Part shown: one piece after another, positions 35,479 to 45,545 of the stretch
How the letters are laid out: every line of letters begins with the position of its first letter
Position numbering within the stretch: position 1 is the stretch's first letter
Assembly: GCF_008124615.1 (NCBI RefSeq)
Contig: NZ_VNIB01000014.1
Span: forward strand, 1-64,000
Reading direction: 5' to 3'
DNA: 64,000 nucleotides
Source: Geothermobacter ehrlichii
GTDB lineage: Bacteria > Desulfobacterota > Desulfuromonadia > Desulfuromonadales > Geothermobacteraceae
Notes under the pieces: model-generated
What the model saw: only the letters and a program-made list of their open reading frames with translations
What the model was told of the DNA's origin: nothing
Database searches by the model: none
Made by a program: the position numbers and the translations under genes

Positions 35479-36162
35479 CTACACGTCCTCTTCCAAGATG
35501 TTCCCATTCTCCATTAACCACTGCTTGGCTTTGTCCATCATCGGAGATTGTGACCTGACAATATTCCAGAACCTTGATGTGTGGTTTCCTTCCAACAGAT
35601 GAGCTAACTCATGAACGATGACATAGTCAATAATGAACATGGGCGCCTTTATCAACCGCCAGTTGAAGTTAACGTTGTTCTTGACGGTACACGACCCCCA
35701 GCGGTAGCTGCTATCTACGATCTTGGCCTTGTTGAAGGCTACACCAAGCTGGCGGGCATGATGGCGCACCCGTGGCAGAATCTTTTCGTGGGCCTTTTGG
35801 ATATACCACTCCCGCAAAACGGTCTTCCGATTCTGAACATAGGAGGCGGGGATATAAAAGCGCTGGGCGAAACGGATCTCGGACAGGTCGGATTCGACCA
35901 CTTCAATGCGGTAATGCCGCCCCAAATATAGCGCCGACTCGCCACTGACGAGTTCTTTCCCCGGGGCGTGAGGCAATTCCCTGTACTTTTGCGGATGATG
36001 GAGTTTTTCGTAGATCCACAGGCGTTTGGTCTCAACGATCTCGCGTATCTTCGCTTCCGGTGTGGTCATGGGTGCATGGACGATCACACGCCGGTCGCGC
36101 TCCACTGTGATGGTGAGCTTGCGCCGCTTGCTGGAACGTCGGATTTCGTAAGCGAGCTCCAT
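35479..36162 (-). CDS. YgjP-like metallopeptidase (DUF45/M48 type)
   Basis: This 227-residue protein has the zinc motif VIVHELAHLLEGNHTSRFW (HExxH with a downstream His) and the family's YRWGSCTVKNNVNFNWRL segment. Proteins of this type are frequently the last gene of type I restriction operons; their substrate is unknown. It starts 4 bp after hsdR, so it belongs to the same transcript. Confidence 0.85.
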   Translation of the reverse strand: MELAYEIRRSSKRRKLTITVERDRRVIVHAPMTTPEAKIREIVETKRLWIYEKLHHPQKYRELPHAPGKELVSGESALYLGRHYRIEVVESDLSEIRFAQRFYIPASYVQNRKTVLREWYIQKAHEKILPRVRHHARQLGVAFNKAKIVDSSYRWGSCTVKNNVNFNWRLIKAPMFIIDYVIVHELAHLLEGNHTSRFWNIVRSQSPMMDKAKQWLMENGNILEEDV

Positions 36163-36166
36163 TTGG

Positions 36167-39100
36167 TCACTCCGCGTAGAGGATGATGTCGTTGTTCTTT
36201 TCGGCGATTTCTATAATGCGGCTGATGATGTGTTTATAATTTTCTTTCATTTTGGGTAGTCCAATAAACTTTTTTGAAAGCAAAATCTTCTTGATCTCCG
36301 CAGTCAGATTGTTGCGTGCCGGGATGCTCTCCCAGAATCCGGTCAGCTTCAGTTCGCGCTCAACGACCAGGGATATCCGTTGCGTCAGATCCACCAGCAT
36401 CGCGATCTCGTCATCATTCAGATCTTTCTCGCCGAACAGCTCGCGGCGGAAAGAACGGAAAAACGGCATCTGTTTCTTGCGGTGCAGATCGTAGGTTGGT
36501 TCCTGAGATGCAGCGATGATCTTCTGACGAAGCTTCTCAAGTTCATCATAGACTTTGGCCCAATTGTGATGAAACTCATCCAGAATCCTCTCCAGCGCCT
36601 CGGCAAAAGAGGCTTGCAGATCCGGATCGTCATCGAGCTCCACATCCAGATGGTGGCGTATCGCATGTTCAACCTCGGCCGCCTTGGTTTTTGTTCTCTT
36701 GTGCTTGCCTACCTGCTTTTCAAAGTTGTCGTCGAGAATTGAAATTGGTGGCACCCTAAGGTCGATGCCTTTCGACACCAGATATTCGTCTGTGATGGCC
36801 CGTAGCTTGGGCGGGATGCCTTTCATGCTCAGGCGTTGGTCGCGCAGGTGCTTACCGGCAAGCACATTAATTTCGGTCAGCGCTTTGTAATCATCAATGT
36901 AATCAAGCGCTTCCTTGGCCGGGAAAACGGTATTCAGGCATTTGGTAAACTGCTTGAAAGCCAGTATGAAATCGAAGCGGATGTCTTCGTCGTAAAATAG
37001 ATCGAAAAAGGCATCCGTATCGCTCAGGTCGTTTAGGCCATGCTTTTTCAGCAAATCCATGATCGCCTTGTGCGCCGCCTCCAGTTCGCGGATTTCCTCC
37101 TCCGGAAAACTTAGTGCTTCAGTGATCTGCTTCTGCTCACGCTCGTCGTAGTCCTCCAGCGCCTTTTTCAGGTGATGGCCGATACCAACATAATCAACCA
37201 CGAATCCCTTGTCCTTACCTAGGCCACCCACTCGGTTGACGCGAGCAATAGCCTGCAACAAGTTGTGGGCAACGACCACCTTGTCTAGATACATCACTTG
37301 CTCCACCGGCGCGTCAAAGCCGGTCAGCAGCATATTGTTGACAATCAGAATCCCCATATTGCCATTCTGGCCATCTTCCTCGCTACCGAAAGCCAGTTTG
37401 AAGCGCTTGATGCTGGTCTCGTGCCGCGACTTGTCAGTATATTTTTTCAGATGCAACGGGTCATTATGCCCGCCGGAGATGATTACATCCGTCTCCAGCT
37501 TTTGGAGTAGCTCGAGGTCCAGCTTGCGGGGGTTGTTCTGTCGCAGCCTACGCAGGGAGAGTCGTAATGATGCGTCAATCCAGCGCTTGTAACGCACTGC
37601 CGCCTCACGGGAGGTAGCCACGATTTGCGCCTTAAAGCCATTGGGAAAGACATGAGTCAGATAGTGCCGCACCATATCGCAGGCTTTGGCCTTGATGGTC
37701 TCCTTTGCTTCCAGGTAGGCATCTCGCGATCCATATCCCAGAATCTGCAAACGCTCGTCCAGGTTGTAGTCGCTGAAGACATCCTCGAATGCCGTATCCA
37801 TGCCTTTCTGGTCGGGCACGTCGGCATAGTGGGTGCGGCCTTCATAGACAATTTCCAACGTCACCCCGTCCTCAATGGCCTGGCGCATGGTGTACTTGTC
37901 GATATAGTCGCCGAACACCCGTTCGGTCTTGTCTATGGGGGTGCCGGTGTAGCCGATACGGGCGGCGTTGGGGATGGCTTTATCCAGATTAGCTCCCAAC
38001 AGCGCATATTGCGAGCGATGAGCCTCGTCGGTCATCACCAGGATATGCGGGCTAGAGTTTAGCTCCGGGAAAGTCTCAGACAGCTCCGTCTCGCGGAATT
38101 TGTGAATCATGGCCATCACCAGATCAGAAGCGTCGGAGCGGAGCAGTTCCTTGAGCGTCCTGATGCTGTCGGCCACCTTGACCGTGAAGCCAATGCCCTG
38201 GCTGGTCTCGGCTAATTGCTGCTCCAGTTGAGTGCGATCGGTGACGAACACCACTTTCCACTTGGCCAATTCCGGGTGCTGGTACATCTCCCGTACCATG
38301 AACATCATAGTAAGTGACTTGCCCGATCCCTGAGTGTGCCAGATAATGCCGCTGCGCTCTCGCGGTGTCTTGCCCTCAAGCAAACGTTTGACCGCCAGCT
38401 TGACAGCACGGAACTGCTGATAGCGCCCCACGATTTTGATCGTCCGGCCCTTATCGTCGGTGGAGAACAGGGTGAAGGTGCGAATGATGTCCAGCAGATT
38501 GCGAGGGTCACACATGCCGGCTACCAGTCGCTGCTGATCATTGGGGCCGCTGGCGCCGTGTTCCAGCTCATCCACCGTGCGCGGGTAAGGGTCTGCCCAA
38601 CGGTAGAAATGCTTTTCGCTGTGCGAGCTGATGGTGCCGAACTTGCATTCGTTGCGGCAGGTGGCCACTACGAACTGGTTGTAATAAAAGAGCGGCTGGC
38701 TGCCTTCGCCTCGGTCGCCGCGCTGCTCGCTGTAGCGCAGAAGCTGGTCAATGGCTTCAGGGATGGCGTCCTTGACCTTGGGCGACTTGCACTCGATCAC
38801 CACCACCGGCAGGCCGTTCAGAAACAGCACGATGTCCGGAATGATATGGTGCTCGGTGCCCAGGATACGTACCTTGAACTGGCAGACGGCGGTAAAGTCG
38901 TTGTTGGCCGGATTGTCAAAGTCGATAAAGCGCACCGTGGGGCTTTTCTCACCCGTCTTGCGGTTCTCGCTGACGCTGGTGTTCTCCAGCAGCAGATGCA
39001 GAACATGCCGGTTGTTCTCCATGAGGTTGCTGCCGGGGAAACTGGCCGTGAGGTGCTTGATCACCTCCTCGGTCTGGTCCGCCTCCAGCCATGGATTGAT

Positions 39101-39298
39101 GCGTTTAATGTTTTCTCTCAGAACCTTGGGAAGAATCACCTCGGTAAAACTTTCTCGCCCCGTGTCGCTTGGCTTCTGCTTCTGGCCGGTAAAGTCGATG
39201 ATGTTCCAGCCAAGCCCCGCCAATTGGTCCAGCAGCGGCTTTTCCACATGGTTGCGCTCGTCGATCTTGATATGTGCAGGGGTCTTATTGAGGCTCAT
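36167..39298 (-). CDS. hsdR: Type I restriction enzyme, R subunit
   Basis: This 1043-residue motor/nuclease subunit translocates DNA and cuts unmodified DNA. The N-terminal nuclease domain carries the PD-(D/E)XK Asp and ECK motifs (IPDIVLFLNGLPVVVIECKS). The SF2 helicase core shows Walker A (WHTQGSGKSLTM), the DEAH motif (VMTDEAHRSQ), TGTPI (motif III) and the VI region (QAIARVNRVGG). A long helical C-terminal region binds the methylase. Its ATG overlaps the hsdS stop by 4 bp. Full length. Confidence 0.96.
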   Translation of the reverse strand: MSLNKTPAHIKIDERNHVEKPLLDQLAGLGWNIIDFTGQKQKPSDTGRESFTEVILPKVLRENIKRINPWLEADQTEEVIKHLTASFPGSNLMENNRHVLHLLLENTSVSENRKTGEKSPTVRFIDFDNPANNDFTAVCQFKVRILGTEHHIIPDIVLFLNGLPVVVIECKSPKVKDAIPEAIDQLLRYSEQRGDRGEGSQPLFYYNQFVVATCRNECKFGTISSHSEKHFYRWADPYPRTVDELEHGASGPNDQQRLVAGMCDPRNLLDIIRTFTLFSTDDKGRTIKIVGRYQQFRAVKLAVKRLLEGKTPRERSGIIWHTQGSGKSLTMMFMVREMYQHPELAKWKVVFVTDRTQLEQQLAETSQGIGFTVKVADSIRTLKELLRSDASDLVMAMIHKFRETELSETFPELNSSPHILVMTDEAHRSQYALLGANLDKAIPNAARIGYTGTPIDKTERVFGDYIDKYTMRQAIEDGVTLEIVYEGRTHYADVPDQKGMDTAFEDVFSDYNLDERLQILGYGSRDAYLEAKETIKAKACDMVRHYLTHVFPNGFKAQIVATSREAAVRYKRWIDASLRLSLRRLRQNNPRKLDLELLQKLETDVIISGGHNDPLHLKKYTDKSRHETSIKRFKLAFGSEEDGQNGNMGILIVNNMLLTGFDAPVEQVMYLDKVVVAHNLLQAIARVNRVGGLGKDKGFVVDYVGIGHHLKKALEDYDEREQKQITEALSFPEEEIRELEAAHKAIMDLLKKHGLNDLSDTDAFFDLFYDEDIRFDFILAFKQFTKCLNTVFPAKEALDYIDDYKALTEINVLAGKHLRDQRLSMKGIPPKLRAITDEYLVSKGIDLRVPPISILDDNFEKQVGKHKRTKTKAAEVEHAIRHHLDVELDDDPDLQASFAEALERILDEFHHNWAKVYDELEKLRQKIIAASQEPTYDLHRKKQMPFFRSFRRELFGEKDLNDDEIAMLVDLTQRISLVVERELKLTGFWESIPARNNLTAEIKKILLSKKFIGLPKMKENYKHIISRIIEIAEKNNDIILYAE

Positions 39299-40605
39299 GC
39301 GCAGGCCTCCTGTTGTTCTTTTTCCAGTAGTGGCGTCACGCGGACTTTGCCGGTGAGCAGGTCTTGCATGAGAGCATTCTTAAGAGATTGCAGCTTGAAT
39401 AAATCTTTGTTTAGATGCTTCAATGTTTCATTGTGGCTTCCTATTATTTGAAATATAGTAATTTGCTCACTAATAGGAGGTGTGCGCACTAAAAATTTCC
39501 GAAAATGTTCCAAATGAATGTGTGCAAGTCCGGTTCCAGCTGATAGTGAGCCAAGTTGCATCATAAACTCACCGCTGTCGAAAAATGCCCAAATCAACTG
39601 TGGCATACAAATTTCGTACTTTGGTCTAAGCAAAGCAACAGATACAAAAATGCTAAACTCTGGAGCATCCTCGGGTACTATCCGGGCGACACCTAGTGTT
39701 CCATCTTTTGTCACCAACACATCACCTGCGGTTGGATTTGCGCGTTTTTTGTATAACTTGTGAGCATCTTCAGATATAAGCCTAGTATTTGAAAAATCAA
39801 TTCCGGGAGTGGATGTGAGATCTGTTACTACAATAAATGGTACGCCAGACTCTACATAATTTGGCGTGTGATGTACGCCATCAACGATTTGTGTTGTCAG
39901 ATGCTCCATCCTCAATACATTCCACTCCACCGGAATCGGCCCCAGTGGGGAATCTTTGAATTTATGGGTTTCTTCAGAGCGGAGGTTGCCGTGTTCGTCG
40001 ATGCCGCGGATGAGGAGGTCCTGCATCAGGCCGGTCTTTATGCGCTGCTGCTTGGCAATCAGCGCCTCGGTATGCTCAATCGCCCGATCCACCGCTGAAA
40101 GGACTTCAGCAATTTTGGCTTGTTCAGTTATAGAGCCCGGAAGGTCCAAGAATACCCAATTAATGAAACTTGTTTTTAATCCAGGCTGCGCTGATCCAGA
40201 GATCTGTAAACTTATTTGCCTCTGAATACTTTCCGATAAAAGGCTGTAATAGAGGTACTCTTGAGTTATTTTCTTGCATTTTCCTCGAAGTAGAAAAAGG
40301 TGTTCGTTGATACAGGCATAATCCTGATCACCAGAGAAGTAAAATCCAACCTTTCCAGTCTGAGCACCGTCTTTGTTAATAAGAACATCACCAGGAAGAA
40401 GGTGCCCTTTGGACATTCCTTTGTAGAAATCCCATGAAACGAGTTTGACATTTTCAAGAACTACCTTGCCTGAAGGTAAAATATTTTCTCCCCCGAGGCT
40501 TGGTACATCCCCATACTCACTATTAACGCCACCCTTAGGCCGAGAACCGCTTTCAATTGTTTCAAGAACTGAAAATAAACTTTCCCGTTGCCAATCTGCA
40601 TTCAT
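39295..40605 (-). CDS. hsdS: Type I restriction enzyme, specificity subunit
   Basis: This 436-residue DNA-recognition subunit has two target recognition domains, each ending in a conserved helix: [20 protein letters not shown] at about 165-185 and [16 protein letters not shown] near the C-terminus. The first TRD starts [20 protein letters not shown]. TRDs set the bipartite target, which cannot be read from sequence. Base composition is lower in GC than hsdR and hsdM, as usual for exchanged specificity genes. It overlaps hsdM and hsdR by 4 bp each. Confidence 0.94.
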   Translation of the reverse strand: MNADWQRESLFSVLETIESGSRPKGGVNSEYGDVPSLGGENILPSGKVVLENVKLVSWDFYKGMSKGHLLPGDVLINKDGAQTGKVGFYFSGDQDYACINEHLFLLRGKCKKITQEYLYYSLLSESIQRQISLQISGSAQPGLKTSFINWVFLDLPGSITEQAKIAEVLSAVDRAIEHTEALIAKQQRIKTGLMQDLLIRGIDEHGNLRSEETHKFKDSPLGPIPVEWNVLRMEHLTTQIVDGVHHTPNYVESGVPFIVVTDLTSTPGIDFSNTRLISEDAHKLYKKRANPTAGDVLVTKDGTLGVARIVPEDAPEFSIFVSVALLRPKYEICMPQLIWAFFDSGEFMMQLGSLSAGTGLAHIHLEHFRKFLVRTPPISEQITIFQIIGSHNETLKHLNKDLFKLQSLKNALMQDLLTGKVRVTPLLEKEQQEACA

Positions 40606-43268
40606 CCCAAATACCCCAAACCTTTTAGAAACTCATCCAACTGTTCCATCGTCTCTGTCCGCTGTTGCTCCAGCTCCCGCATGGAGACGGCATACTTGTT
40701 CCAGAGCTTTTCGACGGCGGTAATCAGCGCCCGTTTTTCGGCGTTGAGGTAGCGCTCCAGTTCGGTATGGGCGATGTCGTGCAGCTTTTTCAGGATCAGC
40801 TGCCTAGAATTTTCTTCGGTCAGCTGCCCGCCGATCTCATCTAGCAGGGCGTCGGTTTTTTCCAGCCGTGCCTTGATAACAGACTTGTCCTTGTTCAGGG
40901 CGTTGGCTTTGCGCTTGTCGGCTTTATTGGTGGGGTCGAGCTTATTCAGCTGTTCATCGATCTGGCGCAGCAGTTCTTGCTGTTCGGCATTGAATTCGTC
41001 AGCACCCAGACGCTTAAGCTGAAGCTTAGTCTCCAATGCGGCCTGTTGTTCCTTGAGTTTGGCCTTTTTCTCCTTGATGCGTTTCTCGATGCGCTTGATG
41101 GTCTTGTCCTGTGCTTGCAGTGCTTCGCGTTCCTTGCGCGCGGATTCGCCCATCGAGTTTTTGAGGTCGTCAATCAGTGCCTTGAGAGCCTTCTTGATGA
41201 CGGCGGCGGTGATTTTCTCGTCCTCCTCCGGCTCGTAGCCGGCCACTTCCTGCGCCGTTTCCACGGCTTCAGCCAGTTCGCTCTGCGCTTCGCTGATGGC
41301 CGATTCCATCGTCTCGATCTCGTCCGCTTCCACTTGGAAATATTCGGCAATCAAGTAGTCGTCCGGGATCAGGCTGTGGTGCCAGCCGGTGGAGACGATG
41401 GTCTTGAGGTCGTAGCGGATCTGCTGCCACCAGTTAACGAAGACGCCAGCGCTCTTGAATTCATCCAGCACGCCGAGTGGGATGAGCTTATCCTTGAGGG
41501 TGGTGAGCAGTTCGGACCGGACCTCGGGCAGCTTCTTGCCGTCGCGCAGTTTGGCGAAATCCTCGCGGGCCACCGCCCACCAGCTCGAGAGCGCCTCGGT
41601 GTGGTGGTCGAGGGTTTGTTGCAGCCCAGGCTCGGCTTCAAACCAGGCCTTGATGGCGGGCTTACCGTCGATGGCGTCCAGAAACAAGAGATAACCGGGC
41701 CGCTCGGGTTGGAACAGGGCATTGGTCTCCATGCCGAAGCGCTGGAAATCCGCCGTAAATAGCGAGACTTCGGCCTCGGGAATGCCGCCGATCAGGTGGG
41801 CCTGCACATCCTCGGGTTCCGGTTCCGGGGTGTTGTCCACATAGCGGCGGATGTTGAGGTTGTAGTCGTGCTGCTCGACGATTTCTTTCTTATCCACCAG
41901 CCGTGAGTATTTGGGAATTTCCAGCTTGTGGGTAAAAACGTGGTCGATCTTTTCGATGTCTTCGGGCCGCAGCTTGTTCTGGTTCTTGCCCTCGGCGTAT
42001 TCGCGGTCGGCGTTGATGAATAGAATCTTGCCCCTCAGTTCGTCCGGCTTGCGCTTGTTGACCACCAGCACACAGGCAGGGATGCCGGTGCCGTAGAACA
42101 GCCCCGGCGGCAGGCTGATGATGGCCTCGATGATGTCGTCCTCGATGAAGATCTCGCGGATAAGCTTCTCCTTGCCGCCACGGAACAGCACGCCGTGAGG
42201 CATGATGGTGGCCATGTGGCCACCGGGTTTGAGGCTTGCGACCATGTGCTGGACGAACATCAGGTCGGCCTTCTTGCCGGTTTCCGGGCACCATTCGCGG
42301 AAACGTTCGGGGAAGCGCATATTGGCCCGGCTGTAGTTCTGCGAGAAAGGTGGATTGGCCAGCACCCGGTCAAAGGTGCGGGGCTTGCCGTTTTCCAGGA
42401 TCAGCGGTTCTTCCAGCGTGTCCCCGTTCTCAATGGCGAAGCGGGTGATGTTGTGTAGGATCAGGTTCATATTGCAAATGGCCCAGACGGTACCGTTGGA
42501 CTCCTGTCCGTAGAGAAACAGGTCGTTGGGGTCCTGTCCCTGCTCCTCGACATACTGGTGCGACTGGATGAGAAAACCGCCCGAGCCGACGGTGGGGTCG
42601 TAGATGGTGTTGCCCGCCTCGGGCTTGACCAGTTGCACCAGCAGGCGCACCACCTCGGCGGGGGTGTAGAATTCGCCGCCTTTCTTGCCGGCGCTGTCGG
42701 CAAAGTACTTGATAAGGTATTCGTAGGCCGCACCCAGCAGGTCAGGGAACTCGAAATTGTCATTGATCAGCGGCGGGAAGCTGCTGAAGTGATCCAGCAG
42801 ATCTTTCCATTTCTGGTCGGGGATCTTGGTCTTGCCCTTGACCGCATTAAAATCGATGTTGTTCTTCAGGACTCCGGCCAGCGCATCGTTTTCTTCTTCA
42901 ATGGCGGCGATGGCTTTGTTGAGCATGTTGCCGATATCATGCTTCAGATCCTTGAGTGCGGGGACGAGATTACCGTCTTCGTCGGTCCATGACTCATGCC
43001 AGCGCGCACGTTTGGGGACGAAAAAGGTCTCGCCGTAAGAGGTCTTGTCTTCGAGGATCTCTTCCATCAGCTCGGGCTGCTCCCTGAGGTGGGCATACTC
43101 CTCACGCAGCTGTTCCCGCTTGCGGTCGAACTCGTCGGAAAGCCTCTTGAGGAACAGCATGCCGAAGATGAATTCCTTGAACTCCGAAGCGTCCATCTTG
43201 CCGCGCAGAATGTCGGCAGCCTTGAAGAGGAAAGACTCAAGTTGAGAGAGCGTTATTTTTTCTTTCAA
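40602..43268 (-). CDS. hsdM: Type I restriction enzyme, adenine methyltransferase subunit
   Basis: In this 888-residue protein, residues about 1-160 are the HsdM N-terminal helical domain, and 160-460 the N6-adenine methylase with the SAM site ([14 protein letters not shown]) and catalytic NPPF ([11 protein letters not shown]). The C-terminal 400 residues are an extension with long coiled coils ([20 protein letters not shown]), as in the long HsdM class. It modifies host DNA and forms the core of the restriction complex. First gene of the hsdM-hsdS-hsdR-ygjP operon. Confidence 0.95.
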   Translation of the reverse strand: MKEKITLSQLESFLFKAADILRGKMDASEFKEFIFGMLFLKRLSDEFDRKREQLREEYAHLREQPELMEEILEDKTSYGETFFVPKRARWHESWTDEDGNLVPALKDLKHDIGNMLNKAIAAIEEENDALAGVLKNNIDFNAVKGKTKIPDQKWKDLLDHFSSFPPLINDNFEFPDLLGAAYEYLIKYFADSAGKKGGEFYTPAEVVRLLVQLVKPEAGNTIYDPTVGSGGFLIQSHQYVEEQGQDPNDLFLYGQESNGTVWAICNMNLILHNITRFAIENGDTLEEPLILENGKPRTFDRVLANPPFSQNYSRANMRFPERFREWCPETGKKADLMFVQHMVASLKPGGHMATIMPHGVLFRGGKEKLIREIFIEDDIIEAIISLPPGLFYGTGIPACVLVVNKRKPDELRGKILFINADREYAEGKNQNKLRPEDIEKIDHVFTHKLEIPKYSRLVDKKEIVEQHDYNLNIRRYVDNTPEPEPEDVQAHLIGGIPEAEVSLFTADFQRFGMETNALFQPERPGYLLFLDAIDGKPAIKAWFEAEPGLQQTLDHHTEALSSWWAVAREDFAKLRDGKKLPEVRSELLTTLKDKLIPLGVLDEFKSAGVFVNWWQQIRYDLKTIVSTGWHHSLIPDDYLIAEYFQVEADEIETMESAISEAQSELAEAVETAQEVAGYEPEEDEKITAAVIKKALKALIDDLKNSMGESARKEREALQAQDKTIKRIEKRIKEKKAKLKEQQAALETKLQLKRLGADEFNAEQQELLRQIDEQLNKLDPTNKADKRKANALNKDKSVIKARLEKTDALLDEIGGQLTEENSRQLILKKLHDIAHTELERYLNAEKRALITAVEKLWNKYAVSMRELEQQRTETMEQLDEFLKGLGYLG

Positions 43269-43907
43269 TGGATTACCCCTTGCCAGTTAGTAATCGTAGC
43301 TAGTAGCGTTAAAATGAATGTTTATCTCTAAGCTGCGGTGTTCTCTGCGAGGTTAGAGAAGAACACTCACCCCATCTCCAATCCGAACCTGCCACCCTTA
43401 GCATTCCTATCCAAATAGCCCTGTCAGCAAATTGGACCATGGGGCAACGCAGAGAGAGCACGTCTTTGAGGGTCACCGTCGTAACAAAAGTTGGGATGGT
43501 TGGAACTTTTACCTCTGTTGTTGAGGACGTCCTTGGCCATTACCTGCCAACTTTCCACAAGGTTTACCATCAAAATCAAACAGCAATAGAGTTCGCGAAC
43601 ACTACTGGCTTTCGCAGAACCTACTCACCCAAAAATTCCAACTATATACTTTCCCCTCTGCCAAAAAGAACCCCTCCCATTTGTAAGAAGAACCAGAAGA
43701 TACGGTCTGACAGAAGCAATTAGATGTCTTCTTTAACTGATATGGCTTGGGGATGACCAGAAAAGCTTACCGATGGGGCGCAAGGCCTGCCCCCATCTTG
43801 CCCCCCTCCCTGCAACCGATCCCATAAATAGTTGTTATTTTAACACTAACAGCCCAATTCCCAAAGGAGAAGATTGGCCCTTGAGACTACTGTTGGAGGA
43901 CTTCGCC
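43269..43907. other. Long spacer upstream of hsdM, no gene seen
   Basis: This 640-bp stretch lies between hsdM (reading left) and the stop of the DUF6946-like gene. A 94-codon plus-strand ORF (43439-43723) has no ribosome site or protein-like pattern. The hsd promoter must be at the left end; none was convincing. Confidence 0.5.
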
Positions 43908-44582
43908 TCAGGCGTACAAATATTTTTCCTCGCCCTTGCACCAGCCAAGGTGCAACAAAACACCTTCTACCTCTCCAACCGTAACCAACCTGCCGATCTC
44001 GGCCTTTTTGCCGAACAGATTTACGAAGAAGCGGAAGTCGTCGAACCATTCATTGGTTTGACTGAAGCTGTGAACCAGCATGACGGCATGCCTAGCGGGA
44101 AAACGGTGGGCCTCAATCACGGCCGACGCCGTCCGGTGCAGCAGCTGATACCGAGTTCCCAATGGCGGGGGGCTGGAGAGACCCAGCTGCTCCTGAAGGT
44201 AGGCAAGTCGCTCCATCTTTCCTTTCGAGGCATCTTTGTACCATTCACCGATGGTTGGCCCGAACGGCTCCGAAACCTTTCCCTCGACGGCAATCGAGAC
44301 CAGCTCTTTCTCCTTCCTAGCCAGAACCCAGAGATCACTCTGTGATGGTCGCGTTCCCCCGGGGAGTGGAACTTGATGTTCCGGAAAGCCCAACAACATC
44401 CCAAGGCCATCGAGAACCGTTCCTCGGAATATCCTTTTGACCTCAAGGGGAAAACCATCGGCCTCCTGCCAGCAGTAAGCAAAGGCACGAGCCGAAAATC
44501 CGGGTTTCCACTGCTCCTCAGGTTCGGCCAGAAACTGTTGCCAGTCTTCAGCGGATTGTGCAGGTATGTAGATTTTACTCAT
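43908..44582 (-). CDS. DUF6946-like protein, possible PD-(D/E)XK nuclease fold
   Basis: The 224-residue protein has a segment QSDLWVLARK followed by LVSIAVEGKVSEPFGP. It matches the Asp...(E)xK layout of PD-(D/E)XK nuclease-fold proteins (Asp, then VEGK). The C-terminal part (FPARHAVMLVHSFSQTNEWF) also fits DUF6946-type proteins found near restriction systems. There is no signal or membrane segment. It is separate from the hsd operon by 640 bp. Activity is inferred from the motif only. Confidence 0.55.
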   Translation of the reverse strand: MSKIYIPAQSAEDWQQFLAEPEEQWKPGFSARAFAYCWQEADGFPLEVKRIFRGTVLDGLGMLLGFPEHQVPLPGGTRPSQSDLWVLARKEKELVSIAVEGKVSEPFGPTIGEWYKDASKGKMERLAYLQEQLGLSSPPPLGTRYQLLHRTASAVIEAHRFPARHAVMLVHSFSQTNEWFDDFRFFVNLFGKKAEIGRLVTVGEVEGVLLHLGWCKGEEKYLYA

Positions 44583-45009
44583 TGCTTGAAACCTTTCCCG
44601 GGGAGACTGTCTCCCGTAAATTCTTCACTGCCGAGGTCCCTTGGACGGCTGAAATTCTACCAATTCGTTGTGACAAAAAAAGTCACAATAATCGCCTGGC
44701 GGAAAAAAGAACCAACGCCCCCACCCCCATCATTGCCTCTGCCAAGATGAGGTGGCGGTCAGCCTGCTGGAGAAGGTTCTCGACTCCACCGGACGTGCTT
44801 TTCCTTGCGTGGTGGCAACAGAAACGCGACAGAAACTCTGCCGGTCCCGCCGCGGGAACCGGCAACATTTTCCAGACGCACCACCTAGCGGGCTTCCCGA
44901 CGGGCCCACGGACACCATCGACGTTCCGGAAGCCGTCGCCGAATGGGCCGGCAAGCTTCTGCGGGCCATCTACCAGGCCCGGCAACGCTAGATTGAGGCG
45001 GGAAAGGAG
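44583..45009. other. Spacer with a doubtful short ORF
   Basis: A plus-strand GTG-started frame at 44752-44991 (79 residues, ending DVPEAVAEWAGKLLRAIYQA) has a protein-like C-terminus but no ribosome site, and may be a remnant. Nothing else is supported in this 427-bp stretch. Confidence 0.25.
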
Positions 45010-45402
45010 CTACGGTGCCTCGAGGTCGAGATAACGCCGTATCGTCAGAAAACCTTCGTAGCCCTGCTTCATGATGGCAAGCGGAGGGCGATGATCGAAT
45101 CGCCGGTTCGGCTGGGAGACCCACCGATAAGCCAGCTCTTTGTTGTGCGGAAAGATTTTGCGCAGTGCCTGGTGAATCCCCAGCAGATGGCCGACCCTGG
45201 CGATCAGATCCTGCCGGGCAGCCAGGGGATGGCCTCGCCGGTAGCGGGCGATGGTCGTGCGACTCTTCGGGGAGAGTCCGAGCAGAACGGCCTGCTCCTC
45301 CACCGTCAGCTGCCAGTGATCGAACAGGCGGGTGACCATCTTGGCCAGACGACGCCGGCTGTCGACGTCATACAGGTCGATGGCGGGCTGGACGGCAGGC
45401 AT
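45010..45402 (-). CDS. Xre/MbcA/ParS-type antitoxin (DUF2384), without visible toxin
   Basis: The 130-residue protein starts MPAVQPAIDLYDVDSRRRLA, with AAAGGGG before the ATG. It has a helix-turn-helix region (LTVEEQAVLLGLSPKSRTTI) and the C-terminal toxin-binding domain (VGHLLGIHQALRKIFPHNKE). These antitoxins neutralise RES-domain NAD-degrading toxins and repress their own operon. The expected RES gene downstream (44583-45009) is missing, so it is an orphan, or it serves as a simple regulator. Confidence 0.75.
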   Translation of the reverse strand: MPAVQPAIDLYDVDSRRRLAKMVTRLFDHWQLTVEEQAVLLGLSPKSRTTIARYRRGHPLAARQDLIARVGHLLGIHQALRKIFPHNKELAYRWVSQPNRRFDHRPPLAIMKQGYEGFLTIRRYLDLEAP

Positions 45403-45545
45403 GGCACCCCTTTCCAGAATGTACTTCCGATAGTGTCGGGACGCCAGGCGGAAGCCGGGCTTCCGCCTGGCAGACAACCTAAAGCTTACGTCCCTCTTCG
45501 ACCTTCCGCAAGAGTTCGGAGGCCGCTGGTCGTCTTCCTTGTCTT

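Noticed and set aside
43439-43723. 94-codon plus-strand gene upstream of hsdM
   Set aside because: No ribosome site, no hydrophobic core pattern, no recognisable family.
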